64,000 bases of DNA, from contig NC_018014.1 in assembly GCF_000265425.1 (NCBI RefSeq), forward strand, positions 3,224,001-3,288,000, read 5' to 3'. Made by a program: the position numbers and the translations under genes. Numbering within the stretch: position 1 is the first letter of the stretch; the number at the start of each line of letters is the position of its first letter. This stretch comes from Terriglobus roseus DSM 18391 (GTDB lineage Bacteria; Acidobacteriota; Terriglobia; Terriglobales; Acidobacteriaceae). The notes beneath the pieces were generated by a model. It was not told the DNA's origin, made no database searches, and was given only the letters and a program-made list of their open reading frames with translations. Positions 52,947 through 61,441 of the stretch are shown in pieces.

Positions 52947-53030
52947 GCCCGGCGCGAAGCCGGGCTACCCATACCTCTCACATCAGCAAGAACTCGTGCG
53001 AAGCACGTCGAGAACGGCACGAAGTGCTAT
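52947..53030. repeat. Composite hairpin repeat, copy 3
   Basis: GCCCGGC/GCCGGGC (52947-52953 with 52959-52965), then CGTGC/GCACG (loop GAA, starting near 52995) and the conserved tail TCGAGAACGGCACGAAGTGC ending in CTAT at 53030. The CTA within it is the minus-strand TAG stop codon of the next gene. The stem next to the tail differs from copies 1 and 2 yet still pairs. Confidence 0.8.
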
Positions 53031-53473
53031 TCGACTTTTAGGTCTCGGGTTACTTCTGTCTTGGTGTCGAACGAGCTGATGACCTTCTCCGGGCTCTTCT
53101 TGTCGGCGGCCTGCGCCCACAGCTTGAAGTCGTCTTTCAGAGGCACCTGCACAAAGCGGAACTTGCCCGTCTCGTCGACAGAGACGCTCTGCAGCTTGGA
53201 CGTGCGTTCATTCTTCAGGTAGACCATCGCACCCTTGATGACCTCGCCCTTGCTGTTCTGCACAACGCCCTGCACCGCACGCATCGTCGGCGGCGGCAGA
53301 TACTTCTCGTTGCCGGAAACACCACCGCGACCAAGACCCCAACTGGTGCCACCGGTTGGCGGTCCCACCTGCTGCGCCATGCCTGCGCTACCTGCAACCG
53401 ACAACACTACCAAACCGGCAGCCAGAGCCAGACGTACAGGGTGGCCGCAAACTATGCGAAAGGGGGTCTTCAT
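53027..53473 (-). CDS. Secreted protein with carboxypeptidase-regulatory-like domain
   Basis: 148 residues. A signal peptide (LALAAGLVVLSVAGSAGMA) is followed by a Gly-rich stretch and a beta-sandwich of the CarboxypepD_reg/DUF2012 type (RAVQGVVQNSKGEVIKGAMVYLKNERT, SVDETGKFRFVQVPLKDDFKLWAQA). Such domains are abundant in acidobacterial outer-membrane proteins and usually mediate carbohydrate or protein interaction. Here it stands alone. ATG 53473 (MKTPFRIVCG) starts the signal peptide. The stop codon is supplied by copy 3 of the dispersed hairpin repeat. It is divergent from aspA. Confidence 0.8.
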   Translation of the reverse strand: MKTPFRIVCGHPVRLALAAGLVVLSVAGSAGMAQQVGPPTGGTSWGLGRGGVSGNEKYLPPPTMRAVQGVVQNSKGEVIKGAMVYLKNERTSKLQSVSVDETGKFRFVQVPLKDDFKLWAQAADKKSPEKVISSFDTKTEVTRDLKVE

Positions 53474-53532
53474 GCAATCAAGTTTAGCGCCAATTCCAGC
53501 CGCGCACATCTAACTTTCCAGTGAGGCAGACC

Positions 53533-54945
53533 GTGTCCGGATTCACAGGAGCAACACGCCAGGAAAAAGACTCCCTTGGCTTCGTCGAAGTGCCCGCAGA
53601 AGCCCTCTACGGCGCGCAGACCGCCCGCGCCATCGTCAACTTCCCGATCAGCGGCCTGCGAGCCAGCCCCTTCCTCATCCGCGCCATCGTGATGGTCAAA
53701 TACGCCGCCGCCAAGGCAAACGGCGATCTCGGCCTCATCACACGCCCGCAGGCCGACGCCATTATGAAGGCCGCGCAGGAGATCCTCGACGGCCAGCACC
53801 TTGACCAGTTCGTCGTCGACGTATTTCAGGCCGGCGCCGGTGTCAGCTTCCACATGAACACCAACGAAGTCCTCGCCAACCGCGCCTCGCAGATTCTCGG
53901 CGGCACCCTCGGCGAGTACCAGCACGTCCACCCAAACGACCACGTCAACTACGGGCAGAGCACCAACGACGTCTTCCCCACCGCCATGCGTCTCTCCGCC
54001 TCGCTCGCCCTGCAGCAGCTCGACCCCGTGCTGCACTCGCTGGCGAAGGGCCTTGAAGGCAAGGCGAAAGAGTTCGACGGCATTCTGAAGTCCGGCCGCA
54101 CCCACATGCAGGACGCGGTCCCCATCCGCCTCGGCCAGGAGTTCGCCGCCTATACCGTCACCATCTGCCGCGCGAAGGACAATCTGCAATACGCCGACTC
54201 AACGCTGTGGGAGGTAGGCCTCGGCGGATCGGCCGTCGGCACCGGCATCAACACGCATCCCGAGTATCGAGAACTGGCCATCCACTATCTGAAACAGATC
54301 AGCCACGTGCCCGTCTGGCCCGCCGACGATATGCGTTACGCCATGCAGTCCTGCGCGCCCATGGCCACAGTCTCCAGCGCACTCCGCACCCTCGCGCTCG
54401 AAGTCATCCGCATCTCCAACGACCTCCGCCTGCTCTCCTCCGGCCCCAACACCGGCTTCCGCGAGATCGACCTTCCCGGCCTGCAGCCCGGCTCCTCCAT
54501 CATGCCCGGCAAGGTCAATCCGGTCCTGCCCGAACTCGCAGCCATGGTCGGCTTCCAGGTCATCGGCAACGACGCTGCAGTCGCCATGGCCGTCCAGGGC
54601 GGCCAGCTTGAACTCAACGTGATGATGCCCACCATGGCTCACAACGTTCTGCAGTCCATCACCATCCTCACCAACAGTCTGCGCGAGCTAGACCACCGCT
54701 GCATCCGCGGCATCACCGCCAATGCCGACCGCTGCGCCTTCTACGCGCAATCCACCGTCTCGCTCGCCACCGCACTCAATCCCTACATCGGCTACGCCCG
54801 CGCCGCCCAGGTCGTGAAAGAGTCCATCGCCACCGGCAGGTCCATCATCGACATCGTGCGCGAAGAAAAGCTCCTCACCGAAGACCAGATCGCAACCATC
54901 CTCGACGCTCGTGCCATGACCGAACCGCGCCCGAAAGAAGCCTGA
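53533..54945 (+). CDS. aspA: Aspartate ammonia-lyase
   Basis: 470 residues of the fumarase/aspartase superfamily: ALYGAQTARAIVNFPISG, YGQSTNDVFPTAMRLSASLA, GRTHMQDAVPIRLGQEFA and GSSIMPGKVNPVLPEL. The PVLPE ending of the signature and the length favour aspartase over class II fumarase (which usually reads PTQ). It deaminates L-aspartate to fumarate and ammonia. GTG 53533 is preferred because GAGG lies 6 nt upstream; GTG 53521 is an alternative. A terminator follows 10 nt after the stop. Assignment between aspartase and fumarase C rests on sequence signature and could be tested. Confidence 0.85.
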   Translation: MSGFTGATRQEKDSLGFVEVPAEALYGAQTARAIVNFPISGLRASPFLIRAIVMVKYAAAKANGDLGLITRPQADAIMKAAQEILDGQHLDQFVVDVFQAGAGVSFHMNTNEVLANRASQILGGTLGEYQHVHPNDHVNYGQSTNDVFPTAMRLSASLALQQLDPVLHSLAKGLEGKAKEFDGILKSGRTHMQDAVPIRLGQEFAAYTVTICRAKDNLQYADSTLWEVGLGGSAVGTGINTHPEYRELAIHYLKQISHVPVWPADDMRYAMQSCAPMATVSSALRTLALEVIRISNDLRLLSSGPNTGFREIDLPGLQPGSSIMPGKVNPVLPELAAMVGFQVIGNDAAVAMAVQGGQLELNVMMPTMAHNVLQSITILTNSLRELDHRCIRGITANADRCAFYAQSTVSLATALNPYIGYARAAQVVKESIATGRSIIDIVREEKLLTEDQIATILDARAMTEPRPKEA

Positions 54946-54955
54946 CCGCAACAGA

Positions 54956-54983
54956 AAAGGGCCTCGCATCAGCGAGGCCCTTT
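54956..54983 (+). terminator. Intrinsic terminator after aspA
   Basis: A 12-bp stem AAAGGGCCTCGC (54956-54967) with GCGAGGCCCTTT (54972-54983), loop ATCA. It lies between the convergent aspA and outer-membrane protein genes. Confidence 0.85.
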
Positions 54984-55001
54984 CCTAAATTCCCAGCAAC
55001 C

Positions 55002-55712
55002 TTACTTCTGCCGTCCGAACCGGTACACCAGGCCCACATTGACGCCCAGGTTGTTCTGAACGGTGTTGCCAAAGGTCGTGCCCAGGTACGTCGGCTGCAC
55101 GCGCAGGGCAAAGTTGTTGTAGATGTTGTAGTCCATCATCGCGCTCACTGAGAACGCAACCTTCGCGTTTGAATCGGGCCACATGCCCAGATCCTCAGAC
55201 TTCAGGCCCTTGGCATCGCCGCCAAACTTGCTCAGCGCAACGCCCACGCCCGCCGTCGCGCTCAACGAGTACTTCTCGCGCGTCATGAAGCGGTACTGCG
55301 GACCAGCCGTCAGCGTGTATTCGCTGACCTGCGGGCTGAACACACCGTTCTTCACCTGCAGGTTGTTGATCTTCGCGTCGCCGTACATGCCGCGAACATC
55401 CACCGCCACCGACAACGTCGGGCTCAGGTTGTAGGTCGGCGTCACGAAAAAGTTGATCTGGTTGATCCGCTGCTGGTCTTGGCCCGTGCGGAAACGCAGG
55501 AAGCCGCCGCCGCCGGCGATTTCCCAGCGGTGCGTGTAGGCATCCTCAATGTTCCGCTGGATGCGCGCCCGGCGATTCGCGTTCACGCGACGGCTGCGGC
55601 CGGGTGCGGGCGTGCCATTGGGCGCGGCCTGGGCAAAGGCTGCGGTGCTGACGAAGAAAAGTGCGGCAGTGGCCAAAAGCGCGCGCGGCGCAGGTTCGGT
55701 GAAACGGAACAT
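55002..55712 (-). CDS. Outer-membrane beta-barrel protein
   Basis: About 236 residues. A signal peptide (LLATAALFFVSTAAFAQ) precedes a basic Pro/Arg-rich stretch and alternating hydrophobic strands ending in aromatic residues (INFFVTPTYNLSPTLSVAVDV, YTLTAGPQYRFMTREKYSL, FALRVQPTYLGTTFGN, LGVNVGLVYRF) typical of a small 8-stranded barrel like OmpW/OmpA. The last residues VYRFGRQK place an aromatic near the end as expected for BAM recognition. ATG 55712 (MFRFTEPAP) has GAGGAG about 7 nt upstream. Substrate unknown. Confidence 0.8.
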   Translation of the reverse strand: MFRFTEPAPRALLATAALFFVSTAAFAQAAPNGTPAPGRSRRVNANRRARIQRNIEDAYTHRWEIAGGGGFLRFRTGQDQQRINQINFFVTPTYNLSPTLSVAVDVRGMYGDAKINNLQVKNGVFSPQVSEYTLTAGPQYRFMTREKYSLSATAGVGVALSKFGGDAKGLKSEDLGMWPDSNAKVAFSVSAMMDYNIYNNFALRVQPTYLGTTFGNTVQNNLGVNVGLVYRFGRQK

Positions 55713-55891
55713 CAACCAATACTCCTCAAGTGGCCCGCGGGCTTGGTACGTTGATTCCAGTGCGTTCTGTTTAGACGCAGGCGCCAACGCTTTCTGCGCG
55801 GGCATCGGTCCCGCCAGACCACAAACCCCATTAGAACATCCGGGCGCGGCAGGTGCACGCTTCTGCGCCCGAACGAAGACAGAGGAATCAC

Positions 55892-56497
55892 TTGGCAAAG
55901 CAGACCAGACCACCGGCAAGAGGTGCGCGACGCAGCAACAACAGCGGCGGCGCGGGCAAATTGCTGCTCGGCATGGTCATCGGCGCAGTCCTGACACTCG
56001 CCTGCATCGCCGCCTACATGCGCTTCGGCAACCCGCCCGTCGGCACCACCGACGCCAATGCCCTCTGGGAGCCGCTCGTCGCCTCCGTCCCGCTGAACGC
56101 GCGAGCACACGCCGAGGCGAAGTCCGCACCGTTCCCCGCCGATGAGGATGTCTTCGAAGGCGCCGCGCACACCTACCATGCACAGTGCGCCAACTGCCAC
56201 GGCGCACCCGGCCACGACGCCCCGCTCGGCCGCTCCATGGTCCCGCACGCACCGCAATTCTTCGCACCGCGCGACGCCCACACGACTGCCGCACAGTCCC
56301 CCGGCGAACTCTACTGGAAGACCGCGCACGGAGCCCGCCGCAGTGGCATGCCCGCCTACGCCAAAACCCTCACCGACACCCAGCTCTGGCAGCTCGCCCT
56401 GCTGCTCCACAGCACCCGCGACGAACTACCCGACCCGGTCCGCCGCATCCTCACCGAAGGCATCCCGGCCCCGCAACCAACCGTAGTCAAACCCTGA
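55892..56497 (+). CDS. Membrane-anchored c-type cytochrome
   Basis: 201 residues. A basic N-terminus and one membrane anchor (KLLLGMVIGAVLTLACIAAYM) are followed by one haem-binding motif CANCHG and a distal Met in RSGMPAYAKTL, as in class I cytochromes of about 90 residues. It is probably anchored in the cytoplasmic membrane with the haem domain outside and transfers electrons in respiration. The start is TTG at 55892, supported by AGAGGAA 5 nt upstream. No other electron-transport genes are adjacent. Confidence 0.9.
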   Translation: MAKQTRPPARGARRSNNSGGAGKLLLGMVIGAVLTLACIAAYMRFGNPPVGTTDANALWEPLVASVPLNARAHAEAKSAPFPADEDVFEGAAHTYHAQCANCHGAPGHDAPLGRSMVPHAPQFFAPRDAHTTAAQSPGELYWKTAHGARRSGMPAYAKTLTDTQLWQLALLLHSTRDELPDPVRRILTEGIPAPQPTVVKP

Positions 56498-56527
56498 CGC
56501 ACATCGACTCGCACGCGTCTGGCGGAC

Positions 56528-56584
56528 TGAGGCGCCCATCTAGCCCACTGAGGCGACCTGTCTAGCCCACTGAGCCGGCGCGTC
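56528..56584. repeat. Short 22-nt tandem repeats
   Basis: Units beginning TGAGGCG... and ending ...CTAGCCCAC or CCAGCGGAC repeat about 21-22 nt apart (56528-56548, 56549-56570, 56571-56592) and lead directly into the REP unit at 56585. They look like a local amplification of one edge of that REP. Confidence 0.65.
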
Positions 56585-56680
56585 CAGCGGACTGAAGGTC
56601 CGCGACTTCCTAGCCCAGGGCGCAGCCCTGGGTTGGCGAACGCAGAAAGATCCCGCGGGCTGAAGGCACGCGACAAAATC
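56585..56680. repeat. Solo REP/BIME arm related to the transposase arms
   Basis: CAGCGGACTGAAGGTCCGCG (56585-56604), the hairpin CCAGGGCGCAGCCCTGG and CGGGCTGAAGGCACGCGACA (56656-56675) continuing to AAAT at 56679. Order and orientation match the left arm of the transposase at 48631-48727, but no transposase gene lies nearby. Confidence 0.8.
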
Positions 56681-56751
56681 TCTCAGCGAAGACGCAAACA
56701 CGCGCAAGAGAACGAAAGGCCCGCCCCATCTCCCAGGCGGGCCCACAATCC

Positions 56752-57936
56752 CTACCGCAGCGAATAAGTAAGCCCAGTCGAAAAGGTAAAACTATTCTTC
56801 TGATACCCAGACGTCGGGTTATTGATGAAGCTGTCCGTCGCGGTCACATTCATCCCCAGACGCCGAAAGACGGGCGCCAGCAGCGTCGTCGTCCCGTTCG
56901 CCGAATACGCATTCAGGTTGTTCCACGCAGGCAGGATCGCCGCCTGCTCCGTGAACGTCATCTTCAGCGGTAGCGTCCGGCGATAGCTCTCCGTAAACGT
57001 CGATCCGATCAGGTTCTGATTGATCGACCGATCGAAGAACTGCTGCTTCTCGTAATGCACATCGGCCTTCAGATCCAACTGCTGCACGGCGGTGTTGAAT
57101 GCCGTCCATCCAAAGCCGCCACCGTAGATCTGCTGAAGATCCATGCTCTGCGAGTAGTTGTGATCGAACGATGTCGCTGCCAGCACATAAAACGTCTTCG
57201 TGAAGTACTCATCACGCTCTGCGTCTGCATGCATGATGCTGGTCTTCGACTGGGCATCGGTCGTCGTCCCCGCCAGCGCAGCCGGCGTTGTCAGAACGCC
57301 ATAGTTCTCCTGAAAGTTCAGGATCGTCTTATTGCGCGCGCGGAAGAACGTCAGCACCGGCACCTGCCGTATCAGCGAAAATCCACCGGCGAGCGAACCG
57401 CCATGGATCGTCGACTGCGAGAAGGTCGTTCCCAGATTGACCGTCCCGCCCCAGCCCTGCCACGGACTCACCGTGTGTGCCAGGTCGCGCTCAAAGGTCT
57501 GCGCGTCGATCAGGTAAGCAACATCCTTCACGGGCACGCTCGCGCCGGTGTTCCCGTCATTCGTCACCACGGACACATCGGTGCCGTTCATCACAATCTT
57601 CCCGGGCACCACCTTTTGCGATACCGCAACCGGATCATTGTGTTTTAGAACAGCAAACGCACCCTGCGTCCGCAGTTCCTTGATCTTCGAAAGAGGTACC
57701 GTGATCTCGCCGGTCATGTCGCTTTTGAATACCACGTTGTCGCCGGCGCTCCGCTGCAGCGTCCCACTCAGCTGGTCACCGTTGGTGAACACCAGCACAT
57801 CCTTCGCGGGCGGCGGTGCCTCCGTTGTCGCCTGTGCGACAGCCATCGTAGTGCCGCCAGACAGCACCGCGAGAAAAACTGCGCACACAACACTCCGCCG
57901 CAAAACTTCGTCTCCAAAAAACATCTTGTTACCCAT
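56752..57936 (-). CDS. DUF481-like outer-membrane protein
   Basis: About 394 residues. A signal peptide (VCAVFLAVLSGGTTMAVAQ) is followed by an N-terminal beta domain (VLVFTNGDQLSGTLQRSAGDNVVFKS, ITVPLSKIKELRT) and a C-terminal barrel of alternating aromatic strands (GTTFSQSTIHGGSLAGGFSLI, SFTFSTGLTYSLR), as in YdiY/DUF481 proteins, which are salt- or envelope-stress related in E. coli. Start choice between ATG 57936 and 57924 is uncertain. The C-terminal YSLR lacks the usual final Phe. It is divergent from the TRIC-type channel gene. Confidence 0.8.
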   Translation of the reverse strand: MGNKMFFGDEVLRRSVVCAVFLAVLSGGTTMAVAQATTEAPPPAKDVLVFTNGDQLSGTLQRSAGDNVVFKSDMTGEITVPLSKIKELRTQGAFAVLKHNDPVAVSQKVVPGKIVMNGTDVSVVTNDGNTGASVPVKDVAYLIDAQTFERDLAHTVSPWQGWGGTVNLGTTFSQSTIHGGSLAGGFSLIRQVPVLTFFRARNKTILNFQENYGVLTTPAALAGTTTDAQSKTSIMHADAERDEYFTKTFYVLAATSFDHNYSQSMDLQQIYGGGFGWTAFNTAVQQLDLKADVHYEKQQFFDRSINQNLIGSTFTESYRRTLPLKMTFTEQAAILPAWNNLNAYSANGTTTLLAPVFRRLGMNVTATDSFINNPTSGYQKNSFTFSTGLTYSLR

Positions 57937-57982
57937 GGTAGGTAGCATAGCTGGGGGACCTCCCAAATCCTTCTATAACGCC

Positions 57983-58690
57983 ATGGCACTCGTCAGCACA
58001 ATCATCGGCCAGTTCCCGCAGATCGTCGAGCGGATTCCGCTGCCCCCGCGCGCCATCATCTCGCAGGTCTTCTTCCACTACTTCGAGATCGCGGCCATCT
58101 CTCTCGGCGCACTTGGTGGAGCGTTATCCCTGCGCCGCGATCGCAGTTCGACCTACGATGTCATCGGTCTTCTCGGGCTTGGCTTGCTCAGTGGCGTGGG
58201 CGGCGGCATTATCCGCGATGTGCTCCTCGGCGACGGTCCACCGCTGGCCCTGCAACATCCCTCTTACCTCGCCTACGCGCTCTGTGGCGCCACCATCGCC
58301 ATCGTCTTCGGCCATACGGTCGGGCCCCGCATGCTGGCATTCATGAACATCGTCGACGCGCTTGCGCTCGGACTCTTCACTGTCGCCGGCAGCACTCGAG
58401 CCATGAACGCAGGACTGGGCTTCCTGCCCTGCCTCATGCTCGGCGTCGCCACCGCCGTCGGTGGCGGATCGCTGCGCGATCTCTTCAGCGGCCGCTCGCC
58501 AGCCATCTTTCAGGAGGGCGAACTCTACGCTCTCGTCGCCACCTTCTCCGCAGCAGCTTTCCTGGGCGTGCAGCGTATCGGTGTCCCGGTCAATCGCGCC
58601 GCAGGCATCGGGACACTCGTCGGTTTCGGCCTGCGACTCCTCGCCATTCGTTACGGCTGGCGCACCCGCGCCGTGCGCATTCTCGAATAA
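57983..58690 (+). CDS. TRIC/UPF0126-family cation channel-like membrane protein
   Basis: 235 residues with two homologous halves of the UPF0126/TRIC family, each containing a Gly-rich kinked helix with Arg-Asp (GGGIIRDVLLG near residues 73-83, and GGGSLRDLFSG in the second half), typical of the trimeric intracellular cation channel fold. About seven transmembrane segments are expected. Bacterial TRIC homologues conduct monovalent cations. No regulatory domain is attached. The ATG at 57983 has a TATAAC motif only 3 nt upstream and no clear ribosome-binding site. Confidence 0.85.
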   Translation: MALVSTIIGQFPQIVERIPLPPRAIISQVFFHYFEIAAISLGALGGALSLRRDRSSTYDVIGLLGLGLLSGVGGGIIRDVLLGDGPPLALQHPSYLAYALCGATIAIVFGHTVGPRMLAFMNIVDALALGLFTVAGSTRAMNAGLGFLPCLMLGVATAVGGGSLRDLFSGRSPAIFQEGELYALVATFSAAAFLGVQRIGVPVNRAAGIGTLVGFGLRLLAIRYGWRTRAVRILE

Positions 58691-58769
58691 GCTTCCACAT
58701 CGAAGAGAAAACGTTTTCACGGCTTTCTAAGAAAAGCGAAGCTCCCCGGAAATTCCGGGTAGAAGACGC

Positions 58770-58799
58770 TTGCCAACCGTTGTTTTGTGCGCTTACTAT
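58770..58799 (+). promoter_or_regulatory. Probable promoter of the GvpL/F-like gene
   Basis: TTGCCA (58770-58775), an 18-nt spacer and TACTAT (58794-58799). It is the best promoter-like pair between the channel gene and the GvpL/F-like gene, leaving a leader of about 105 nt. Confidence 0.4.
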
Positions 58800-58912
58800 T
58801 CGCTTCGTTCAGGGTATGACAGCAATCGCCTGGAACTCCCCAGGACCGGGATGGTCCTACGTATGTGCGGCCGACCCGCACAACGTGTTGTGCATTTGGG
58901 AGAGTTACGCAG

Positions 58913-59653
58913 ATGTCGTGGTACGCATATTGCATCGCGGAAAGGTCATCCTTTCCAGAGCTTCTTCGCCACCGTCGCCCCATGCCGCTCACGGGGATAT
59001 CCGGACTATTCGGCAACCAGACCTTTGTCTTCCCCGCCAGTGACCTCGCTGTAGTCGTATCCGAGCACACCCACGAAGATAACGCCCGCATGGATCAGCA
59101 GGCACAGCGCGATCATGCGCGCGTCATCGCTGAGTGTTTCCGTCACTCCACCGTTCTCCCCTTCCGTTTCGGCACACACTTCGACGACGACGACGCCCTC
59201 CGCCGCTCTGTCCGCTCAAACCACCGCCACTTCATCCATAACGTGGAAAGACTGCGCGGCAAGGCCGAAATGCACCTCAAAGTTCTCGTTGACGACACCT
59301 GCCCGGAGACACACAAAGTCCTCTCCGGCACCGTCGGCAAGGAATACCTCGCAAGCCTCCGCGAAAACGCCAGCGCCCAGCGCGAACGTCAGAGCAAGGC
59401 ACGCGCCCTGCAGCTCCAGATGCACCGCATGTTCCTGCCCGACGCCGAAGAAGTCACCTGCAAGCGCGCCGGCGAAGGCAAGATGCTCCTTGACATCGCA
59501 CACCTCGTCGATCGCAAGCACGTCGAGCGCTACCAGAATAAGTACACGTCAGCCACCGACCTCCTAAAGGACTGCCAGATGCAGCTCTCAGGCCCCTGGC
59601 CGCCCTACCACTTTGTGCAAAGGCAACAGCCCGCGCACCACCCCACCAACTAA
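58913..59653 (+). CDS. GvpL/GvpF-family gas-vesicle-type protein (orphan)
   Basis: 246 residues with the GvpL/F domain: SWYAYCIAERS at the start, AVVVSEHTHED, VLPFRFGTHFDDDDALRR and LRGKAEMHLKVLVDD, the last two being family hallmarks. GvpL/F proteins are accessory parts of gas vesicles in halophiles and cyanobacteria. No gvpA or other gvp gene is in the window, so this is probably a repurposed stand-alone member whose role is unknown. The ATG at 58913 has GGGAGAG about 8 nt upstream. A strong bidirectional terminator follows. Confidence 0.8.
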   Translation: MSWYAYCIAERSSFPELLRHRRPMPLTGISGLFGNQTFVFPASDLAVVVSEHTHEDNARMDQQAQRDHARVIAECFRHSTVLPFRFGTHFDDDDALRRSVRSNHRHFIHNVERLRGKAEMHLKVLVDDTCPETHKVLSGTVGKEYLASLRENASAQRERQSKARALQLQMHRMFLPDAEEVTCKRAGEGKMLLDIAHLVDRKHVERYQNKYTSATDLLKDCQMQLSGPWPPYHFVQRQQPAHHPTN

Positions 59654-59678
59654 ATCTAGTTGGTCCTTAGCAACAGAG

Positions 59679-59704
59679 AAGCCCGCTCAAACGAGCGGGC
59701 TTTT
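59679..59704. terminator. Bidirectional terminator between GvpL/F-like and GH28 genes
   Basis: AAGCCCGCTC (59679-59688) pairs with GAGCGGGCTT (59693-59702), loop AAAC, followed by TT. Confidence 0.85.
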
Positions 59705-59755
59705 CTGTTTCCACGAATCAACACGCCTTCGGAGAGCGGCCTCTGCTGTGCCTAA

Positions 59756-61381
59756 CTACAACATCCGCCCTGCCGCATCCGCAATCACAGCATCCTTCGT
59801 CGCCCTGCTCCATCCCACCCGCACATCCTTCACATGCCGCAGATCAAACGCGTTCGGCGTGGGCGCGGTTACCGCGAAGAAGTCCGCTCGGGTCACGTCC
59901 TCCAGGACAAACGAAGGCCGCGCATCGTTCGACATGGGCTGGATCTCTACATGACTCATCTCAAGATGGCGCACATGCCGCAGGAAGAAACCACCCGCAG
60001 GCATCGGCCCAAACATCGCCGGATCGGGATACTTCTCGACCTCTTCCGGCGGCATGATCCTTGCCTTCTCGGCGGAAGCGCCACCCTTGTGCTGCATGTA
60101 GAAGTTACTGATCTTGATATCTTCGATCGGGAAATCGGGAATACCCGACAGGATGTTACACAGCGTCGCGTCCGAGTTATACGAGGTGATGTTCTGCACC
60201 ACGATGCGGCGCAGCGTTCCCACCTTCGTCTCGGGCTTGGGACCGCGCAGACGAGCGCCCAGACGGAAGAACAACGGCCCGGAGATCAGATCGCGCATCG
60301 TGATGTTGCTGATGGCAATGTCCTCACACAGCGCGCCATCCTCGCTCTCGAGCGAGAGGCTGTTGCAGCCGTCGAAGACGCAGTTACTGATACTGATGTT
60401 CTTGAAGCCGCCATTCGACTCTGTGCCGCACTTGATTCGGCCGGTGCGATAGACCATCGGCGCATCTGCCGCAAAATGCTTGTAGGTTCCATCCAGCACG
60501 GTGCCCAGCATGTAATTGCCGCTGACCGTGCAGCCCGTAATCGTGACATTCTCCGTCGCCCGCGCGTAACCCAGCGCATAACTCGACTTCGGACAGATAC
60601 CGTCATCCCACGGCGAATTCACCGTGCAGTTCGACACGTGCACGTTCTTGCAACAGTCGATATCCATGCCGTCACGATCCGTGTCGATCAGCAGCCCATC
60701 AATCACCAGGTTATCGACGCCCGTCAGGAGCAGGCCGAAGTGTCCGCCCTTCAGCAGACGGAACTCCTTGAACGTAACGTTGCGGCAGTTCTTCATCGCA
60801 ATCGCCTTGTTGCCCACGCCCGCCTGCTCCGCGCGGTACACCGGATAGTCCCCGCGAGGTGCGCGGGCCGCACCATAGGAAAGGCCCTTGCCATAGATCA
60901 GCCCCGGCCCGGTGATCGAGACATTCTCAATCCCCTCGCCCCAGATCAGCGAGTTGTGCCAGTGGTTATGTCCGTAGTCCTGATAGGCGTCGTAGCTCGT
61001 CACCGGCTCGGCCGCGTCATAGACGCCGCCCATCTGCCCGGTAGTCTCGCCGGGCTTCGGCGACTCCGCCGCCAGGATCACCGCGCCCTGCGACAGGTAC
61101 AGATGCACATTGCTCTTCAGCCGAATCGAGAAACAAAGGTACGTCCCGGCCGGGAAGACCACCGTGCCGCCACCCGCAGCGCTGGCCGCAGCAATCGCCG
61201 CGTTAACACCAGGCGTGTCCAGCGACTTCCCGGTTCCCGTCGCACCGTAGGTCCGCACGTCGAAGAACATCGGCGAGGCCACCGGCGGCGCCCCCGAAGT
61301 CTGCCCGGTAGCGAGACTTGGAATGAAGGCTGCAAGGGCGAGCGGGGAGAATTTCAGGAGGTCGCGACGCTGGTTGTTCAT
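59756..61381 (-). CDS. Glycoside hydrolase family 28 (polygalacturonase-like), TAT-exported
   Basis: 541 residues. The N-terminus NQRRDLLKFSPLALAAFIPS is a twin-arginine signal, so it is exported folded. The rest is a right-handed beta-helix: FDVRTYGATGTGKSLDTPGVNAA, GGTVVFPAGTYLC, GHNHWHNSLIWGEGIENVSI, DRDGMDIDCCKNVHVSNC, SPWDDGICPKSS and SNCVFDGCNSLSLES. The DxxDDG/PWDDG-type aspartates are the catalytic sites of GH28 enzymes that cleave galacturonic-acid polymers such as pectin, though related members act on other uronic linkages. It is a single gene, ending near a shared terminator; the -10-like TACGAT lies 9 nt before the ATG. Confidence 0.9.
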   Translation of the reverse strand: MNNQRRDLLKFSPLALAAFIPSLATGQTSGAPPVASPMFFDVRTYGATGTGKSLDTPGVNAAIAAASAAGGGTVVFPAGTYLCFSIRLKSNVHLYLSQGAVILAAESPKPGETTGQMGGVYDAAEPVTSYDAYQDYGHNHWHNSLIWGEGIENVSITGPGLIYGKGLSYGAARAPRGDYPVYRAEQAGVGNKAIAMKNCRNVTFKEFRLLKGGHFGLLLTGVDNLVIDGLLIDTDRDGMDIDCCKNVHVSNCTVNSPWDDGICPKSSYALGYARATENVTITGCTVSGNYMLGTVLDGTYKHFAADAPMVYRTGRIKCGTESNGGFKNISISNCVFDGCNSLSLESEDGALCEDIAISNITMRDLISGPLFFRLGARLRGPKPETKVGTLRRIVVQNITSYNSDATLCNILSGIPDFPIEDIKISNFYMQHKGGASAEKARIMPPEEVEKYPDPAMFGPMPAGGFFLRHVRHLEMSHVEIQPMSNDARPSFVLEDVTRADFFAVTAPTPNAFDLRHVKDVRVGWSRATKDAVIADAAGRML

Positions 61382-61441
61382 AGCGCGAGAATCGTAGCAG
61401 AATCAGGCACTGAATCGATTCAACTGCGCGCGGGAACGGCG

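Noticed and set aside
58717..59091. Minus-strand frame of 124 codons before the GvpL/F gene
   Set aside because: It overlaps the GvpL/F promoter and the beginning of the gene, with no domain or ribosome-binding site.
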